The notes: a model not told the origin generated them from the sequence alone. Counted from the stretch's first letter, positions 48,767 through 57,891 are shown. The stretch is 64,000 nucleotides of DNA from Ignavibacteriales bacterium (GCA_016177735.1 JACOUS010000003.1:1-64000); one strand, 5' to 3'. Translations and numbers: made by a program.

Positions 48767-49333
48767 ATGAAACACTTAACCGATATAGAAATAATTGATT
48801 CGATCAAAAGAGGAAACAGTGCGGATTTTTCCCTTTTGGTGGATCGTTATAAAGATAAAGCCTTTTCTCTTTTGAAAAGAATTTTGAAAAACGAAATGGA
48901 TGCCGAAGAAGTTTTGCAAGACAGTTTTTTGAAAGCGTATTATTCGTTAAAAGAGTTCAGGCAAGATTCAAAATTTTCTACATGGTTTTATAAAATAGTT
49001 TATAACTCGGCACTAACCGTTGTTGCATCAAAGAAAAGAAAGATAGAACACGAGATGAGTTCTATTGACGATGAATTTGATCTGACAAGCGGTGATAATC
49101 AAATTTATGCTTCTGCGGAAAATTCACGCGAGTATGTGCTGAAATTAGTGGACAAACTTCCTTTGCGTCATGCGCTGGTAACTATTCTATTTTATGTTGA
49201 TGGACTTTCGTTGAACGAAATAAGTCAGGTAATGGGAACTTCTTTGGTTAATACAAAAGTTTTACTGCATAGGTCGCGAAGCGCTTTGAAAGATCTTCTT
49301 TTGAAGCACAATTATCAGGAGGAATTATTATGA
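48767..49333 (+). CDS. ECF RNA polymerase sigma factor
   Basis: ATG 48767 follows a TTG also in frame. The 188-residue protein has sigma region 2 (DFSLLVDRYKDKAFSLLKRI, DAEEVLQDSFLKAYYSLKEF, SKFSTWFYKIVYNSALTVV) and region 4 (LPLRHALVTILFYVDGLSLN, EISQVMGTSLVNTKVLLHRS), with no region 3. It directs transcription of a stress or envelope regulon. Its stop overlaps the anti-sigma start (ATGA). The intergenic region upstream carries TTTACACAATGGTTAC and GATTGTGTAACC, an inverted pair that may be its own promoter or operator. Confidence 0.93.
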   Translation: MKHLTDIEIIDSIKRGNSADFSLLVDRYKDKAFSLLKRILKNEMDAEEVLQDSFLKAYYSLKEFRQDSKFSTWFYKIVYNSALTVVASKKRKIEHEMSSIDDEFDLTSGDNQIYASAENSREYVLKLVDKLPLRHALVTILFYVDGLSLNEISQVMGTSLVNTKVLLHRSRSALKDLLLKHNYQEELL

Positions 49334-49860
49334 GCAAATTAAACGATGATATTTTGAACAGATATATAGATAACGAACTCGATTCGACAGAAATAAACGA
49401 TGTCAAAAAGGTTTTGGACGAAGACGAAGAATCTTTGAAAAGATTAAAAGCGTTGAGAAGCATTGACCGTTCGTTGAGAGAGATTGAAATTTATCCGGCA
49501 CCGCATGGCTTCACAGAAAAAGTGATGCGGACAATTATCAGCAAATCAAAATCTGCGATTGCTAAGCCGGGTTACTTTTTTATTTCGATAGTATCTTTTT
49601 TTCTTTTTGCAATTGTTACGGTTTTGATTGCCGCTTTGAAATATTCGGAAAGGGGAACGGCACAAGTTACTCAAACAAATCCGCTTGATGATTCCGTTAA
49701 ATTTGTGAAAGAAAATTTACCTCTCTTGCAGAACTTTTTTAGCAGTGATAACTTTTTAATGGTCGGGATAGTTCTGACTGTAATTTTACTCATCAGCGGT
49801 TTCTTCATGGTAGAATCTCATAAAGATTTCAAGAACAAATTGAACAGTGCTTCGCGTTAA
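49330..49860 (+). CDS. Membrane anti-sigma factor
   Basis: The 176-residue protein has an N-terminal cytoplasmic anti-sigma helix domain (MSKLNDDILNRYIDNELDST, a RskA/RseA-like DILNRYIDNEL start), a TM helix (YFFISIVSFFLFAIVTVLIA) and a second TM helix near the C-terminus (FLMVGIVLTVILLISGFFMV). It lacks the HxxxCxxC zinc motif of ZAS proteins. Translational overlap with the sigma gene fits one-to-one binding. Release probably depends on envelope proteolysis, which is inference from the family. Confidence 0.85.
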   Translation: MSKLNDDILNRYIDNELDSTEINDVKKVLDEDEESLKRLKALRSIDRSLREIEIYPAPHGFTEKVMRTIISKSKSAIAKPGYFFISIVSFFLFAIVTVLIAALKYSERGTAQVTQTNPLDDSVKFVKENLPLLQNFFSSDNFLMVGIVLTVILLISGFFMVESHKDFKNKLNSASR

Positions 49861-50014
49861 GTACACACATAACTCAGCCAAATACCTTAACAACAGAATC
49901 GAAGTGAATTATCACAATTCATTCAAACCATGCAACAACCTTTTACACAAGTTTGTCTTTAAGAAATCCTTTCGATAATTTTCGAACCGGTTAACAAAAA
50001 CTCAAAAGAATTTT

Positions 50015-50923
50015 ATGACTGCAAAATCAGGATACGTAGCAATTATAGGTAAGCCAAACGCGGGTAAATCCACTTTGATGAACGCATTGATCGGCGAGAA
50101 ACTTTCAATCATTACAGATAAACCGCAGACCACGAGAAAACGAATACTCGGAATTCTTACCGAAGATGATTATCAAATTATTTTTATAGATACGCCCGGC
50201 ATATTAAACCCGGAATATCTTCTGCAAGAAAGAATGCTCGGCTTCGTGCACAATTCCGTGAAAGATGCGGATATCATTCTGTTTATTGTTGATGTTGCAG
50301 ACGACCCCGATGCAAAAAAAACTTTATCGGATGAAAAAGTTTTTAACATTCTAAAAGACAGTCAAAGCAAAAAAATTATCTTGCTGAATAAAGTTGATCT
50401 CTCAAATCAAGTTACCGTTGAAAATACAATACGCGGATTATCATCAAACAAACTTTTTGAAAAAGTAATTCCGGTTTCAGCCGGCTTCGGTTATAATTTA
50501 ACATCAGTAAAAAATGCAATCGTTGAATTACTTCCCGAACATCCGAAATATTTTCCGGATGAAGATTTGAGCGATGCGGACGAACGCTTTTTTGTTACCG
50601 AGATAATCAGGGAAAAAGTTTTTGAAATGTACCGCGATGAAGTTCCGTACAGCACCGAGGTTATCATCGAAGAATTTAAGGAAAGATCGAAAGGGAAAGA
50701 TTTTATAAACGCATCTATAATTGTTGAACGCGACACGCAGAAAAAAATAATTATCGGAACAAGCGGAGAAAAAATTAAAAAGCTCGGCAAAATTTCGAGA
50801 GAAGCGGTAGAATCTTTTTTGCAAAGACAAGTTTATCTTGAACTTTTTGTTAAAGTGAGAGAGAAGTGGCGTTCAAATCCTTCCATGCTCAAAAGTTTTG
50901 GCTACACTGCACCAGATGAATAA
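50015..50923 (+). CDS. era: GTPase Era
   Basis: The 302-residue protein has all G motifs: G1 IIGKPNAGKSTLMNALIG, G2 in TDKPQTTRKRILGIL, G3 FIDTPG, G4 ILLNKVDLS and G5 PVSAGFG. The C-terminal KH domain has the GTSGEKIKKLGKISREAVES loop that binds the 3' end of 16S rRNA. It works in small-subunit maturation. It heads a run of seven plus-strand genes with overlaps or gaps of a few bases, ending at 55891. Confidence 0.97.
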   Translation: MTAKSGYVAIIGKPNAGKSTLMNALIGEKLSIITDKPQTTRKRILGILTEDDYQIIFIDTPGILNPEYLLQERMLGFVHNSVKDADIILFIVDVADDPDAKKTLSDEKVFNILKDSQSKKIILLNKVDLSNQVTVENTIRGLSSNKLFEKVIPVSAGFGYNLTSVKNAIVELLPEHPKYFPDEDLSDADERFFVTEIIREKVFEMYRDEVPYSTEVIIEEFKERSKGKDFINASIIVERDTQKKIIIGTSGEKIKKLGKISREAVESFLQRQVYLELFVKVREKWRSNPSMLKSFGYTAPDE

Positions 50924-51848
50924 TTTCAAACTCTCCTCAAAATACCTCGGCGAAGCCGCACTTTTATTAATGACGATCATTTGGGGCGGAACGTTTGTAA
51001 TTGTTAAAGAATCTCTAAACGATATTTCCACAATGCTTTTTGTTGCGATAAGATTCGGCGTTGCTGCATTGATTATCGGTGCATATCTCTACATAAAAAA
51101 ATATAAGGTTGATAAAAAAAGTTTGGCTTCCGGATTTGTTTTGGGTGCGTTTCTGTTTCTCGGATTTTTATTTCAAACAATCGGATTGAAACAAACCACA
51201 GCAACAAAATCAGGTTTTATAACCGGTTCTCTTGTAGTGATGGTCCCCATATTTCAAACAGTGATTGAGAAGAAACTCCCTTCTACTGGTGCGCAAATCG
51301 GCACAGTGCTCGTCTTCTTCGGAATATTATTTCTATCGAGCGGCGGCACATCGATTACAAATTTTTTATCTGAACTCGGCGGAAGTTTTAATTTCGGTGA
51401 TACACTCACATTAATCTGCGCCGCATTCTTTGCGCTTCATATTGTTTTCATGGATATAATTTCACCCAGACATGATTTCTGGATTTTGTTTGTAACACAA
51501 CTCGTTACTGTTTCAGTTTTGAGTCTTCTCGGCTCATTTATTTTTCATGCCGGTGGATTTGAAAATATTCACATCGATCCGACGCCAAATTTAATTTGGG
51601 GATTGTTGTACACATCGCTTCTTGCTACATGTGTTAATTTCGGGTTGCAGACAAAATTTCAAAAAGTTGTCAGCCCAACCAAAGCCGGAATCATCTATTC
51701 GTTCGAGCCGATCTTTGCCGCAATCTTTGCTTTCTTTTTACTAAACGAAAAAATCAGTAATTTTGGTTTGGCTGGCAGCGCTCTGATTTTTTCCGGTCTT
51801 ATTGTTTCTGAAGCATACGATTCGATTTTCAACAACAAAGAGAAGTAA
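50916..51848 (+). CDS. EamA/DMT-family transporter
   Basis: The start ATG 50916 overlaps the end of era by 8 bp. The 310-residue protein has ten hydrophobic helices in two EamA repeats; the first begins YLGEAALLLMTIIWGGTFVI and ends GILFLSSGG, the second begins FNFGDTLTLICAAFFALHIV and ends LIFSGLIVSE. The WGGTFV and EPIFAAIFAFFLLNEKIS signatures are typical of drug/metabolite transporters (RhaT/YdcZ-like). It exports or imports small metabolites by proton exchange; the substrate is not predictable. Its stop is one base before the acylphosphatase start. Confidence 0.9.
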   Translation: MNNFKLSSKYLGEAALLLMTIIWGGTFVIVKESLNDISTMLFVAIRFGVAALIIGAYLYIKKYKVDKKSLASGFVLGAFLFLGFLFQTIGLKQTTATKSGFITGSLVVMVPIFQTVIEKKLPSTGAQIGTVLVFFGILFLSSGGTSITNFLSELGGSFNFGDTLTLICAAFFALHIVFMDIISPRHDFWILFVTQLVTVSVLSLLGSFIFHAGGFENIHIDPTPNLIWGLLYTSLLATCVNFGLQTKFQKVVSPTKAGIIYSFEPIFAAIFAFFLLNEKISNFGLAGSALIFSGLIVSEAYDSIFNNKEK

Positions 51849-51849
51849 G

Positions 51850-52122
51850 ATGCGGAGAGCTGAAATAATTGCAAACGGATTAGTGCAAGGAGTTGGTTTC
51901 AGATATTTTGTTGTGAGAGAAGCACAAGCACTCGGATTGAAAGGCTATGTTAAAAATCTTTATTCGGGCGAGGTGTTGACAGTTGTTGAAGGCGAAAAAT
52001 ATATGGTCGAAGAACTTTACAATAAAATAAAAATCGGTACTTCTTTTGCGGATGTTAAAAACGCATCTATAAAATGGAGTGAATCGAAAAATGAATTCAC
52101 AAAATTTGAGATTAGATTTTGA
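51850..52122 (+). CDS. acyP: Acylphosphatase
   Basis: The 90-residue enzyme hydrolyses acyl phosphates such as carbamoyl phosphate. The substrate loop and catalytic arginine are seen in ANGLVQGVGFRYFVVREAQA, and the catalytic asparagine in GLKGYVKNLYSGEVLTVVEG. The length is normal for the family. The start 51850 is placed one base after the DMT stop; in-frame codons upstream lie in the transporter gene. It ends overlapping the ispF start (TTGA). Confidence 0.94.
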   Translation: MRRAEIIANGLVQGVGFRYFVVREAQALGLKGYVKNLYSGEVLTVVEGEKYMVEELYNKIKIGTSFADVKNASIKWSESKNEFTKFEIRF

Positions 52123-52610
52123 GTGCACAATTTAGAATCGGCTTCGGCTGCGATATACATAAATTTTCCCGGGATAGAATTTTAGTTCTCGGCGGCATTG
52201 TAATTCCAAGCGAATTCGGTCTCGAAGGTCATTCCGATGCAGATGTACTTCTTCATGCAATCTGCGATGCTATGCTCGGCGCGCTTGCTCTCGGCGATAT
52301 CGGCAAACATTTTCCAAACACCAGTGATGAATTTAAGGACATCGACAGTAAAATTTTATTGAAGCACACCTACGAATTGATCAATCAAAACGGATACGAA
52401 TTGGGGAATATTGATTCGACACTCGTGATGGAAAAACCGAAGATACTTCCGTACGTTCAAAGAATGAAGGAAGAGATTGCAAATGTTTTATCCGCAGACA
52501 TTAATCAGATTTCCATAAAAGCAACAACTTCGGAAAAACTCGGTTTTATCGGAAGAGAAGAAGGTGCCGCCGCATACGCTGTAGTTCTGCTTACCAAAAA
52601 AGAGAATTGA
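52119..52610 (+). CDS. ispF: 2-C-methyl-D-erythritol 2,4-cyclodiphosphate synthase
   Basis: The 163-residue enzyme makes the cyclodiphosphate intermediate of the MEP isoprenoid pathway. Zinc ligands are in GFGCDIHKFSR and EGHSDADVLLHAICDAMLGA, and the substrate loop is DIGKHFPNTSDEFKDIDS with a typical second site ISIKATTSEKLGFIGREEGA. The start is an unusual TTG at 52119, overlapping the acylphosphatase stop; the residues MSAQFRIGFG align well with homologues. It overlaps dedA by one base (TGATG). Confidence 0.96.
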   Translation: MSAQFRIGFGCDIHKFSRDRILVLGGIVIPSEFGLEGHSDADVLLHAICDAMLGALALGDIGKHFPNTSDEFKDIDSKILLKHTYELINQNGYELGNIDSTLVMEKPKILPYVQRMKEEIANVLSADINQISIKATTSEKLGFIGREEGAAAYAVVLLTKKEN

Positions 52611-53218
52611 TGCTTCAAGATATTATTTCCTATATAAACACTTTAGACCCGGCACTTATTTATCTGGTGCTCTTCTTTTTTGCATTCATCGAAAATATTT
52701 TCCCTCCATCGCCGAGCGATGTCGTACTTGTAATTGGCTCGACACTAATTGCAAAAACAACAATCGGTTTTGTGCCGATCTTATTATTAACAAGCACGGC
52801 AAGCGCAATCGGATTTGTCTGCATGTACTACGTCGGAAAATATTTCGGCGACCGTGTTCTGCGCTCCGGCAAATTAAAATTTATCAAACAAGATACGCTG
52901 GATAAAACAGACCGGTGGTTCGGCAAGTACGGCTACAATTTGATTTTGATTAACCGCTTTCTGCCGGGTACGCGCGCAGTAATTAGCTTTTTTACCGGAG
53001 TTCATAAATTGGCTCCGCTTAAAACTTTTTTTTATGCCGCATTCAGTTCCTTTTTTTGGAATGCGCTCTTAATTTTTACCGGCTATCTTTTGGGCAACAA
53101 CATTGATAAAATAGATTCGTTCCTTTCCGGATATTCAAATGTCGTGTTGATATTGATAGTTATTGCCGCTGCAGTTTTGCTGGTTAAACATTTCCGTAAG
53201 AAGAAAAAAACAGAATGA
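52610..53218 (+). CDS. DedA family membrane protein
   Basis: The 202-residue protein has the DedA core: FAFIENIFPPSPSDVVLVIG (re-entrant loop with the E...P motif), YYVGKYFGDRVLR, FGKYGYNLILINRFLPGTRA and VISFFTGVHKL (the F/GxRxxxP motif) and SSFFWNALLIFTGYLLGNNI. The family moves undecaprenyl phosphate or phospholipids across the membrane. Overlap with ispF (one base) and lnt (ATGA) is notable, since IspF makes isoprenoid precursor and Lnt acylates lipoproteins. Confidence 0.93.
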   Translation: MLQDIISYINTLDPALIYLVLFFFAFIENIFPPSPSDVVLVIGSTLIAKTTIGFVPILLLTSTASAIGFVCMYYVGKYFGDRVLRSGKLKFIKQDTLDKTDRWFGKYGYNLILINRFLPGTRAVISFFTGVHKLAPLKTFFYAAFSSFFWNALLIFTGYLLGNNIDKIDSFLSGYSNVVLILIVIAAAVLLVKHFRKKKKTE

Positions 53219-54873
53219 AATTTTTTGCAAAATATAGAGACGTACTCACACCTCAAGAGCGAAAGCAGAGAAATAAAGAACGACTGCTTGCATTGTTTAG
53301 TGGAGTTCTGCTTGGAATTTCATTCCCTCCTTTCCCTTTTCCGTTCCTAATTTTTTTTGCATTGATTCCATTTTTCTTCGCGATTGAAAAAAGAGAATCG
53401 CTCGCCGAGATTAACAGAATAACTTATCTCACACATTTTGTTTTTACATTGATTACTCTTTATTGGGTTGGAAGCTGGACAAAAGAAGCCGACCCTTTTC
53501 TGATGATCTCCGGTGTGCTGTTAATGTTTGTTAATCCGGCTTTGTACTTGATTCCAACAACACTGTACTATCTCACCAAAAAATCTTTGAATAAAAAAGC
53601 TGCACTGTTTCTCTTTCCATTTTTCTGGTCTGCATTCGAATATCTTTACGGATTAACCGATCTCCGTTTTCCATGGCTGATGCTTTCAAATAGTCTCGTT
53701 TATTTCAACAGCTTCATTCAAATTGCAGATATAATCGGCGCGCCGGGTCTTTCGCTGCTTGTTCTTTTCATCAACATATTTTTATTTCTGTTCATGAAGA
53801 ATAGAAAAGAAGAGCCGCGCACAAATCTTAAGTATGTTTGGATTGCTGCATTGTTGTTTGTTGTTCCATTGGTTTATGGAATTATAAGATTAAACACGTA
53901 CAAACTTTCCGATAAGAAAATAAAAACCGGTTTGGTTCAACCCGATTTGAATCCGTGGGATAAATGGGAAGCCGGGAACATCAGCGCGCAGCTTGAACTA
54001 TATCTTTCACTCTCCCGGCAAGCAGTAAAACAGAAAGCTGAAATAATTATTTGGCCCGAATCTGCATTGCCGGCTTATCTTCTTTCCGATGGTTACTACG
54101 ATGAAGTAAATAGAATTCACCGCTTCGCGGATACGAATAATGTTTTCATTTTAACCGGAATGCCGGACGCAACATTTTTTTTCAATAAAGAAGAAGCGCC
54201 GCCCGATGCAAAGTTTACAAAAGTTTCCGGCACGCCGTACGTTTCTTACAACTCGATTTTACTTTTCTCACCGCAGTCGCGTCACGTACAAAAGTACGGC
54301 AAGATAAAACTTGTTCCATTCGGCGAGCGTGTTCCGTTTGTTGATAAGCTTCCGTTTCTCGGTGATTTGATTAAATGGCAAGTTGGAATTTCAAGCTGGA
54401 ATACCGGCAAAGAACAAACAGTTTTTGATCTCGATAGAGATCATGATCTTAAAATCGGCGGATTGGTTTGCATAGAATCTATTTATCCGGATTTTACAGC
54501 CGGCTTTGTTGAAAAAGGCGCGAACATAATTGCCGTAGTTACCAACGATAGCTGGTACGGATATTCGAGCGGACCTTTTCAGCACAAAGAAATTAGTACG
54601 TTGCGCGCGGTAGAAAACAGAAGAATGGTTTTGCGTGCGGCAAACGGAGGCGTAAGTTGTTTCATCGATCCGCTCGGAAGAACAATCGAGCAGACAAAAC
54701 TTTTCACCCGTGATTTGCTTGTAAGTTATGCTTACATCGAAAACGGATTAACTTTTTATTCGCGCCATCCGTTAATTATTCCTTTACTCTCTTCAATAAT
54801 TTCCGTGATAATAATTTTATTTTTCATTTATAAACGATTGACAACAAGGTTTACAAAAAATGAAACAAATTGA
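53215..54873 (+). CDS. lnt: Apolipoprotein N-acyltransferase
   Basis: The 552-residue enzyme has an N-terminal membrane region with six or more helices (from LLALFSGVLLGISFPPFPFP), then a periplasmic nitrilase domain with the triad Glu in IWPESALPAYL, Lys in YGKIKLVPFGERVPF and Cys in GLVCIESIYPDF, then a final TM helix (LLSSIISVIIILFFIYK). It adds the third acyl chain to lipoproteins, consistent with the many lipoproteins encoded nearby. The start overlaps the dedA stop (ATGA) and its end overlaps the next gene by 14 bp. Confidence 0.95.
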   Translation: MKFFAKYRDVLTPQERKQRNKERLLALFSGVLLGISFPPFPFPFLIFFALIPFFFAIEKRESLAEINRITYLTHFVFTLITLYWVGSWTKEADPFLMISGVLLMFVNPALYLIPTTLYYLTKKSLNKKAALFLFPFFWSAFEYLYGLTDLRFPWLMLSNSLVYFNSFIQIADIIGAPGLSLLVLFINIFLFLFMKNRKEEPRTNLKYVWIAALLFVVPLVYGIIRLNTYKLSDKKIKTGLVQPDLNPWDKWEAGNISAQLELYLSLSRQAVKQKAEIIIWPESALPAYLLSDGYYDEVNRIHRFADTNNVFILTGMPDATFFFNKEEAPPDAKFTKVSGTPYVSYNSILLFSPQSRHVQKYGKIKLVPFGERVPFVDKLPFLGDLIKWQVGISSWNTGKEQTVFDLDRDHDLKIGGLVCIESIYPDFTAGFVEKGANIIAVVTNDSWYGYSSGPFQHKEISTLRAVENRRMVLRAANGGVSCFIDPLGRTIEQTKLFTRDLLVSYAYIENGLTFYSRHPLIIPLLSSIISVIIILFFIYKRLTTRFTKNETN

Positions 54874-55891
54874 TTTGCGAAGCGACACAGTTACAAGACC
54901 TTCCGAAGGAATGCGTAGCGCAATGTACGAAGCCAAAGTTGGCGACGATGTGTACAAAGAAGATCCGACTGCAAATGAGCTTGAAGAATTTGCGGCACAA
55001 CTTCTCGGAAAGGAAGCAGCGCTTTTTGTTCCGAGCGGTGTGATGGGAAATCAAATTTGTTTGAATGTGCTTACAAAACCCGGCGATGAAGTGATCTGCG
55101 AAAAAGATGCACATATTTTTCAATATGAATCCGGCTCGCCGGCGGCTTTGAGCGGATTGCAATTAAGTTTGGTTGACGGAAATAAAAAAGGAGTTTTCAC
55201 AACCGAACAAGTAGAACCGCTGATCAGACCAACAAGTGCGTATTATATGGCTCGCACAAAAGTTATCGAAATTGAAAACACACACAACCGTGCCGGCGGA
55301 ACAATCAATCCGTTAGAAAATATAAAAGAAATTTCAACACTCGCTAAAAAGTATAATTTGTTTATTCACCTCGATGGAGCGCGCATTTGGAATGCTTATG
55401 TTGAAACCGGAATTACACCGGCAGAATACGGAAGTTATTTCGATACTGTTTCGTGTTGTCTTTCGAAAGGGTTGGGTGCACCGGTTGGTTCAATCATTGC
55501 CGGTACAAAAGATTTTATTAATGAAGCATTTCGTGTCCGCAAAGCATGGGGCGGAGGAATGCGTCAAGTTGGAATACTTGCATCAGCCGGTTTGTATGCT
55601 TTGAAAAATAATATCGAACGCTTGAAAGAAGATCATCAAAAAGCAAAATTGTTTGCCGCTAAACTCGCACAAATGAAAAATATTGAGATCGATCTCGATT
55701 TGGTTGAAACAAACATTGTAATGTTTTCTCCGCTTAATATTTCTGTTGATGATTTTTTAATGATGTGTAAACAGAATGGATTGCTGCTTGGAACCGGCAA
55801 AGTGGGAATTATCAGAGCCGTTACCCATGTGGATGTTTCTTTTGAAGAGATCGACAAAGCAGTTGGTATTATTGCAGAAATTGTAAAATGA
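54860..55891 (+). CDS. ltaE: Threonine aldolase, low-specificity type
   Basis: The 343-residue PLP enzyme splits L-threonine or L-allo-threonine into glycine and acetaldehyde. The family start IDLRSDTVTRPSEGMRSAMY, the phosphate loop VPSGVMGNQI, the aspartate FIHLDGARIWNA and the PLP-lysine motif SCCLSKGLGAPVGSIIAG are all seen. The C-terminal strand VETNIVMFSP is normal. It is the last gene of the era run and overlaps lnt by 14 bp, so translation is likely coupled. Confidence 0.95.
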   Translation: MKQIDLRSDTVTRPSEGMRSAMYEAKVGDDVYKEDPTANELEEFAAQLLGKEAALFVPSGVMGNQICLNVLTKPGDEVICEKDAHIFQYESGSPAALSGLQLSLVDGNKKGVFTTEQVEPLIRPTSAYYMARTKVIEIENTHNRAGGTINPLENIKEISTLAKKYNLFIHLDGARIWNAYVETGITPAEYGSYFDTVSCCLSKGLGAPVGSIIAGTKDFINEAFRVRKAWGGGMRQVGILASAGLYALKNNIERLKEDHQKAKLFAAKLAQMKNIEIDLDLVETNIVMFSPLNISVDDFLMMCKQNGLLLGTGKVGIIRAVTHVDVSFEEIDKAVGIIAEIVK

Positions 55892-55937
55892 ACACTGAAA
55901 AAATTATATACAATACTGTAAAACAATAGGAACCAAA

Positions 55938-56387
55938 ATGGAAAACTCCGGATACAAACATAAAATCATAGAAGTGGTAAAATTTCATGAAGTAGATATG
56001 CTTGGCGTTTGCAACAACGCGGTCTATTTCAACTATTTTGAAGATGCACGAATCAAGTACATGCAAGATTTAAAACGGGAGTACAAGCTCAAAGAAATTT
56101 TAGATGGACCTTCTTTTTTTATAATGGCGCACAATGAATGTGATTACATCGAACCGGCTTATCTTGATGACGAATTATTTATCCGCACAAAAATTAGTTT
56201 CATAAAAAATTCGAGTTTCGGATTCAACCACATTGTAGAAAAAAAATTCAGCCAAAAGATAATTGCAAAAGGTGCCGGAGTTGTAGTTCATATCGACCGC
56301 CGCACAAACAAATCAATTCCATTGCCGGATGAATTTTACGAGGCTGTTAAAAAATTTGAAAGCGAAGTCGAGATTCAAAAAAGTTAA
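55938..56387 (+). CDS. Hotdog-fold acyl-CoA thioesterase (YbgC/4HBT type)
   Basis: The 149-residue protein has the 4HBT active-site motif VVKFHEVDMLGVCNNAVYFN and the following FEDARIKYM helix. The catalytic aspartate position is D in EVD, with N/Y-rich strands typical of YbgC/FadM enzymes. It hydrolyses an acyl-CoA of unknown chain length in the cytoplasm. GGAACC precedes ATG 55938. It may be co-expressed with the upstream run, 46 bp away. Confidence 0.88.
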   Translation: MENSGYKHKIIEVVKFHEVDMLGVCNNAVYFNYFEDARIKYMQDLKREYKLKEILDGPSFFIMAHNECDYIEPAYLDDELFIRTKISFIKNSSFGFNHIVEKKFSQKIIAKGAGVVVHIDRRTNKSIPLPDEFYEAVKKFESEVEIQKS

Positions 56388-56457
56388 TCACAACACTATA
56401 CAAGATTTGTTTTTGGATAACTTCGGCAAACAAAATTTTGTTTATGAAAGGCAATTG

Positions 56458-56516
56458 CCACGACTTTCCCCGGATAAACGGGACCCCGCTCCGCGGTGAT
56501 AAATCGCGGCAATTTA
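56458..56516. repeat. Hairpin-in-hairpin repeat, copy 3 (inverted)
   Basis: Read on the minus strand this is CCGCGATTTATCACCGC-gga-GCGG followed by GGTCCCGTTTATCCGGGG, the same core as at 435-486 and 16323-16374. On the plus strand it starts GCCACGACTTTCCCCGG. It is in the gap between the thioesterase and the convergent acyltransferase. Confidence 0.55.
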
Positions 56517-56542
56517 AAATCCTATAGAATTATTCAGCCCGG

Positions 56543-57673
56543 TTAATCAAAGAAAAAAATAATTAAGCAGATAGTAACACCGGCAAATACCAATCTTGAA
56601 ATTGCTGTTGGGTATTTTGTTTTCAAGTATCCCCATCCTTTGGCAAAGAGAATCATTATAACCGCGAGCACGATTGTTATTAACAGACATTCGAGCAGAT
56701 TTAAATCATTGCTAAGAATATCAACCATATTTTTGCCATTCCAAAATTGTTTATAAATAAATTTCAGATGGAGCCAATAAACTATCAGAGATTCGCGGCT
56801 CACATCGAGCACGAATGAATTATAATTGTCAATGCGGTTGATATAAAACCAAAATGTTCCCAGTAAAACGAAAAGCACGCCCAATCTTTCCAAAAAGAAA
56901 AGCGGATTCGGTTTGATCTCCGTAAATGACGAGGGGAGTAAATAATTCAAAAGCAAAACGGATATCAGAAATGTTACGGCACCAAGTATAATTATCTTGC
57001 GTGCGAATTTTGCTTCTTCATTTTTTTGTTTTGCTTCAACGTAAAATTTTCCGGCAAGTGCGCCCGAAAAAATAAATGCAGCCCACGGAAACAAAGGGAA
57101 CAACGAGCCGTGAATTCGATTGAAGTAATTTGCTATCGATAACGGAATATGTTTTGCAAAATCAACTCTCCACATTAACGGACCAATCAGCAGAATTATC
57201 AAAGTGAGTGCAAATAAAATATTGTAGAAAAGTGTATCGGACTTGATTGCAATTCTTAAAAAGAGAAGAACAAGCAAACCAACAGCGATGCACTGAAGTA
57301 TATCAACCATGAAAAAATCTTGCAGCATGTGCGGATAATCCGGATTGGAAAGTTTTCTGAACGAGAGGAGCGACATGTGTACCGAATAACCGGCAAGCAG
57401 AATTAATATTAATCTGCCGAGCCGTTTCCAAAATTTCGCACCGAATTTTCTTAACTCGTCCAATCCTTTTTGAAAAGACAAAATGAAAACCATCCCGGAA
57501 GAAAAAGTAAAAGCCGGCGCAACAAGCCCGTTAATAAAATTAATCGGTGAGAACCACCATAAAGTTTTTATATCATTGCTTAAAAAAGCAGTGGTCACAT
57601 GCACCTCAATCATTACAAGCAAGGCAAGCCCTTTCAATAAATCAATGAACTGAGCGCGGTTTTTTTGTGCCAT
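56543..57673 (-). CDS. Heparan-alpha-glucosaminide N-acetyltransferase-like membrane protein (DUF1624)
   Basis: The 376-residue protein has about ten TM helices. The N-terminus RAQFIDLLKGLALLVMIEVH and the loop VTTAFLSNDIKTLWWFSPIN are those of the DUF1624/YeiB-like acyltransferase group, in which the histidine in the first helix pair is thought to carry the acetyl group from cytoplasmic acetyl-CoA to an external glycan. Typical helices include LGRLILILLAGYSVHMSLLS and FPLFPWAAFIFSGALAGKFY. The acceptor is unknown. It is a single-gene unit. Confidence 0.85.
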   Translation of the reverse strand: MAQKNRAQFIDLLKGLALLVMIEVHVTTAFLSNDIKTLWWFSPINFINGLVAPAFTFSSGMVFILSFQKGLDELRKFGAKFWKRLGRLILILLAGYSVHMSLLSFRKLSNPDYPHMLQDFFMVDILQCIAVGLLVLLFLRIAIKSDTLFYNILFALTLIILLIGPLMWRVDFAKHIPLSIANYFNRIHGSLFPLFPWAAFIFSGALAGKFYVEAKQKNEEAKFARKIIILGAVTFLISVLLLNYLLPSSFTEIKPNPLFFLERLGVLFVLLGTFWFYINRIDNYNSFVLDVSRESLIVYWLHLKFIYKQFWNGKNMVDILSNDLNLLECLLITIVLAVIMILFAKGWGYLKTKYPTAISRLVFAGVTICLIIFFFD

Positions 57674-57737
57674 TTTCTCTCAATTTATTTTATGCAAGAT
57701 GGTGAAATATTCCGAGTTACTCAACAATCCGTAGTGA

Positions 57738-57763
57738 TCTTGAAAGCCGCAAAACTTTCAAGA
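57738..57763. repeat. 9-bp perfect inverted repeat between divergent genes
   Basis: TCTTGAAAG (57738-57746) and CTTTCAAGA (57755-57763) with an 8-nt spacer lie between the divergently transcribed acyltransferase and exonuclease genes. It could be an operator for either. The rest of 57674-57870 holds no gene. Confidence 0.45.
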
Positions 57764-57891
57764 CTGAGTGTGCAATCCCGGAAAGAACTTGAGAAACCGG
57801 TGAATGGGACAAAGTCAATACCAAAAAAGATTCAGTGCTAATTAACACGAAAATTTGTTAGATTTATTTTGTGTCATTCAAAGAGGGCGCA

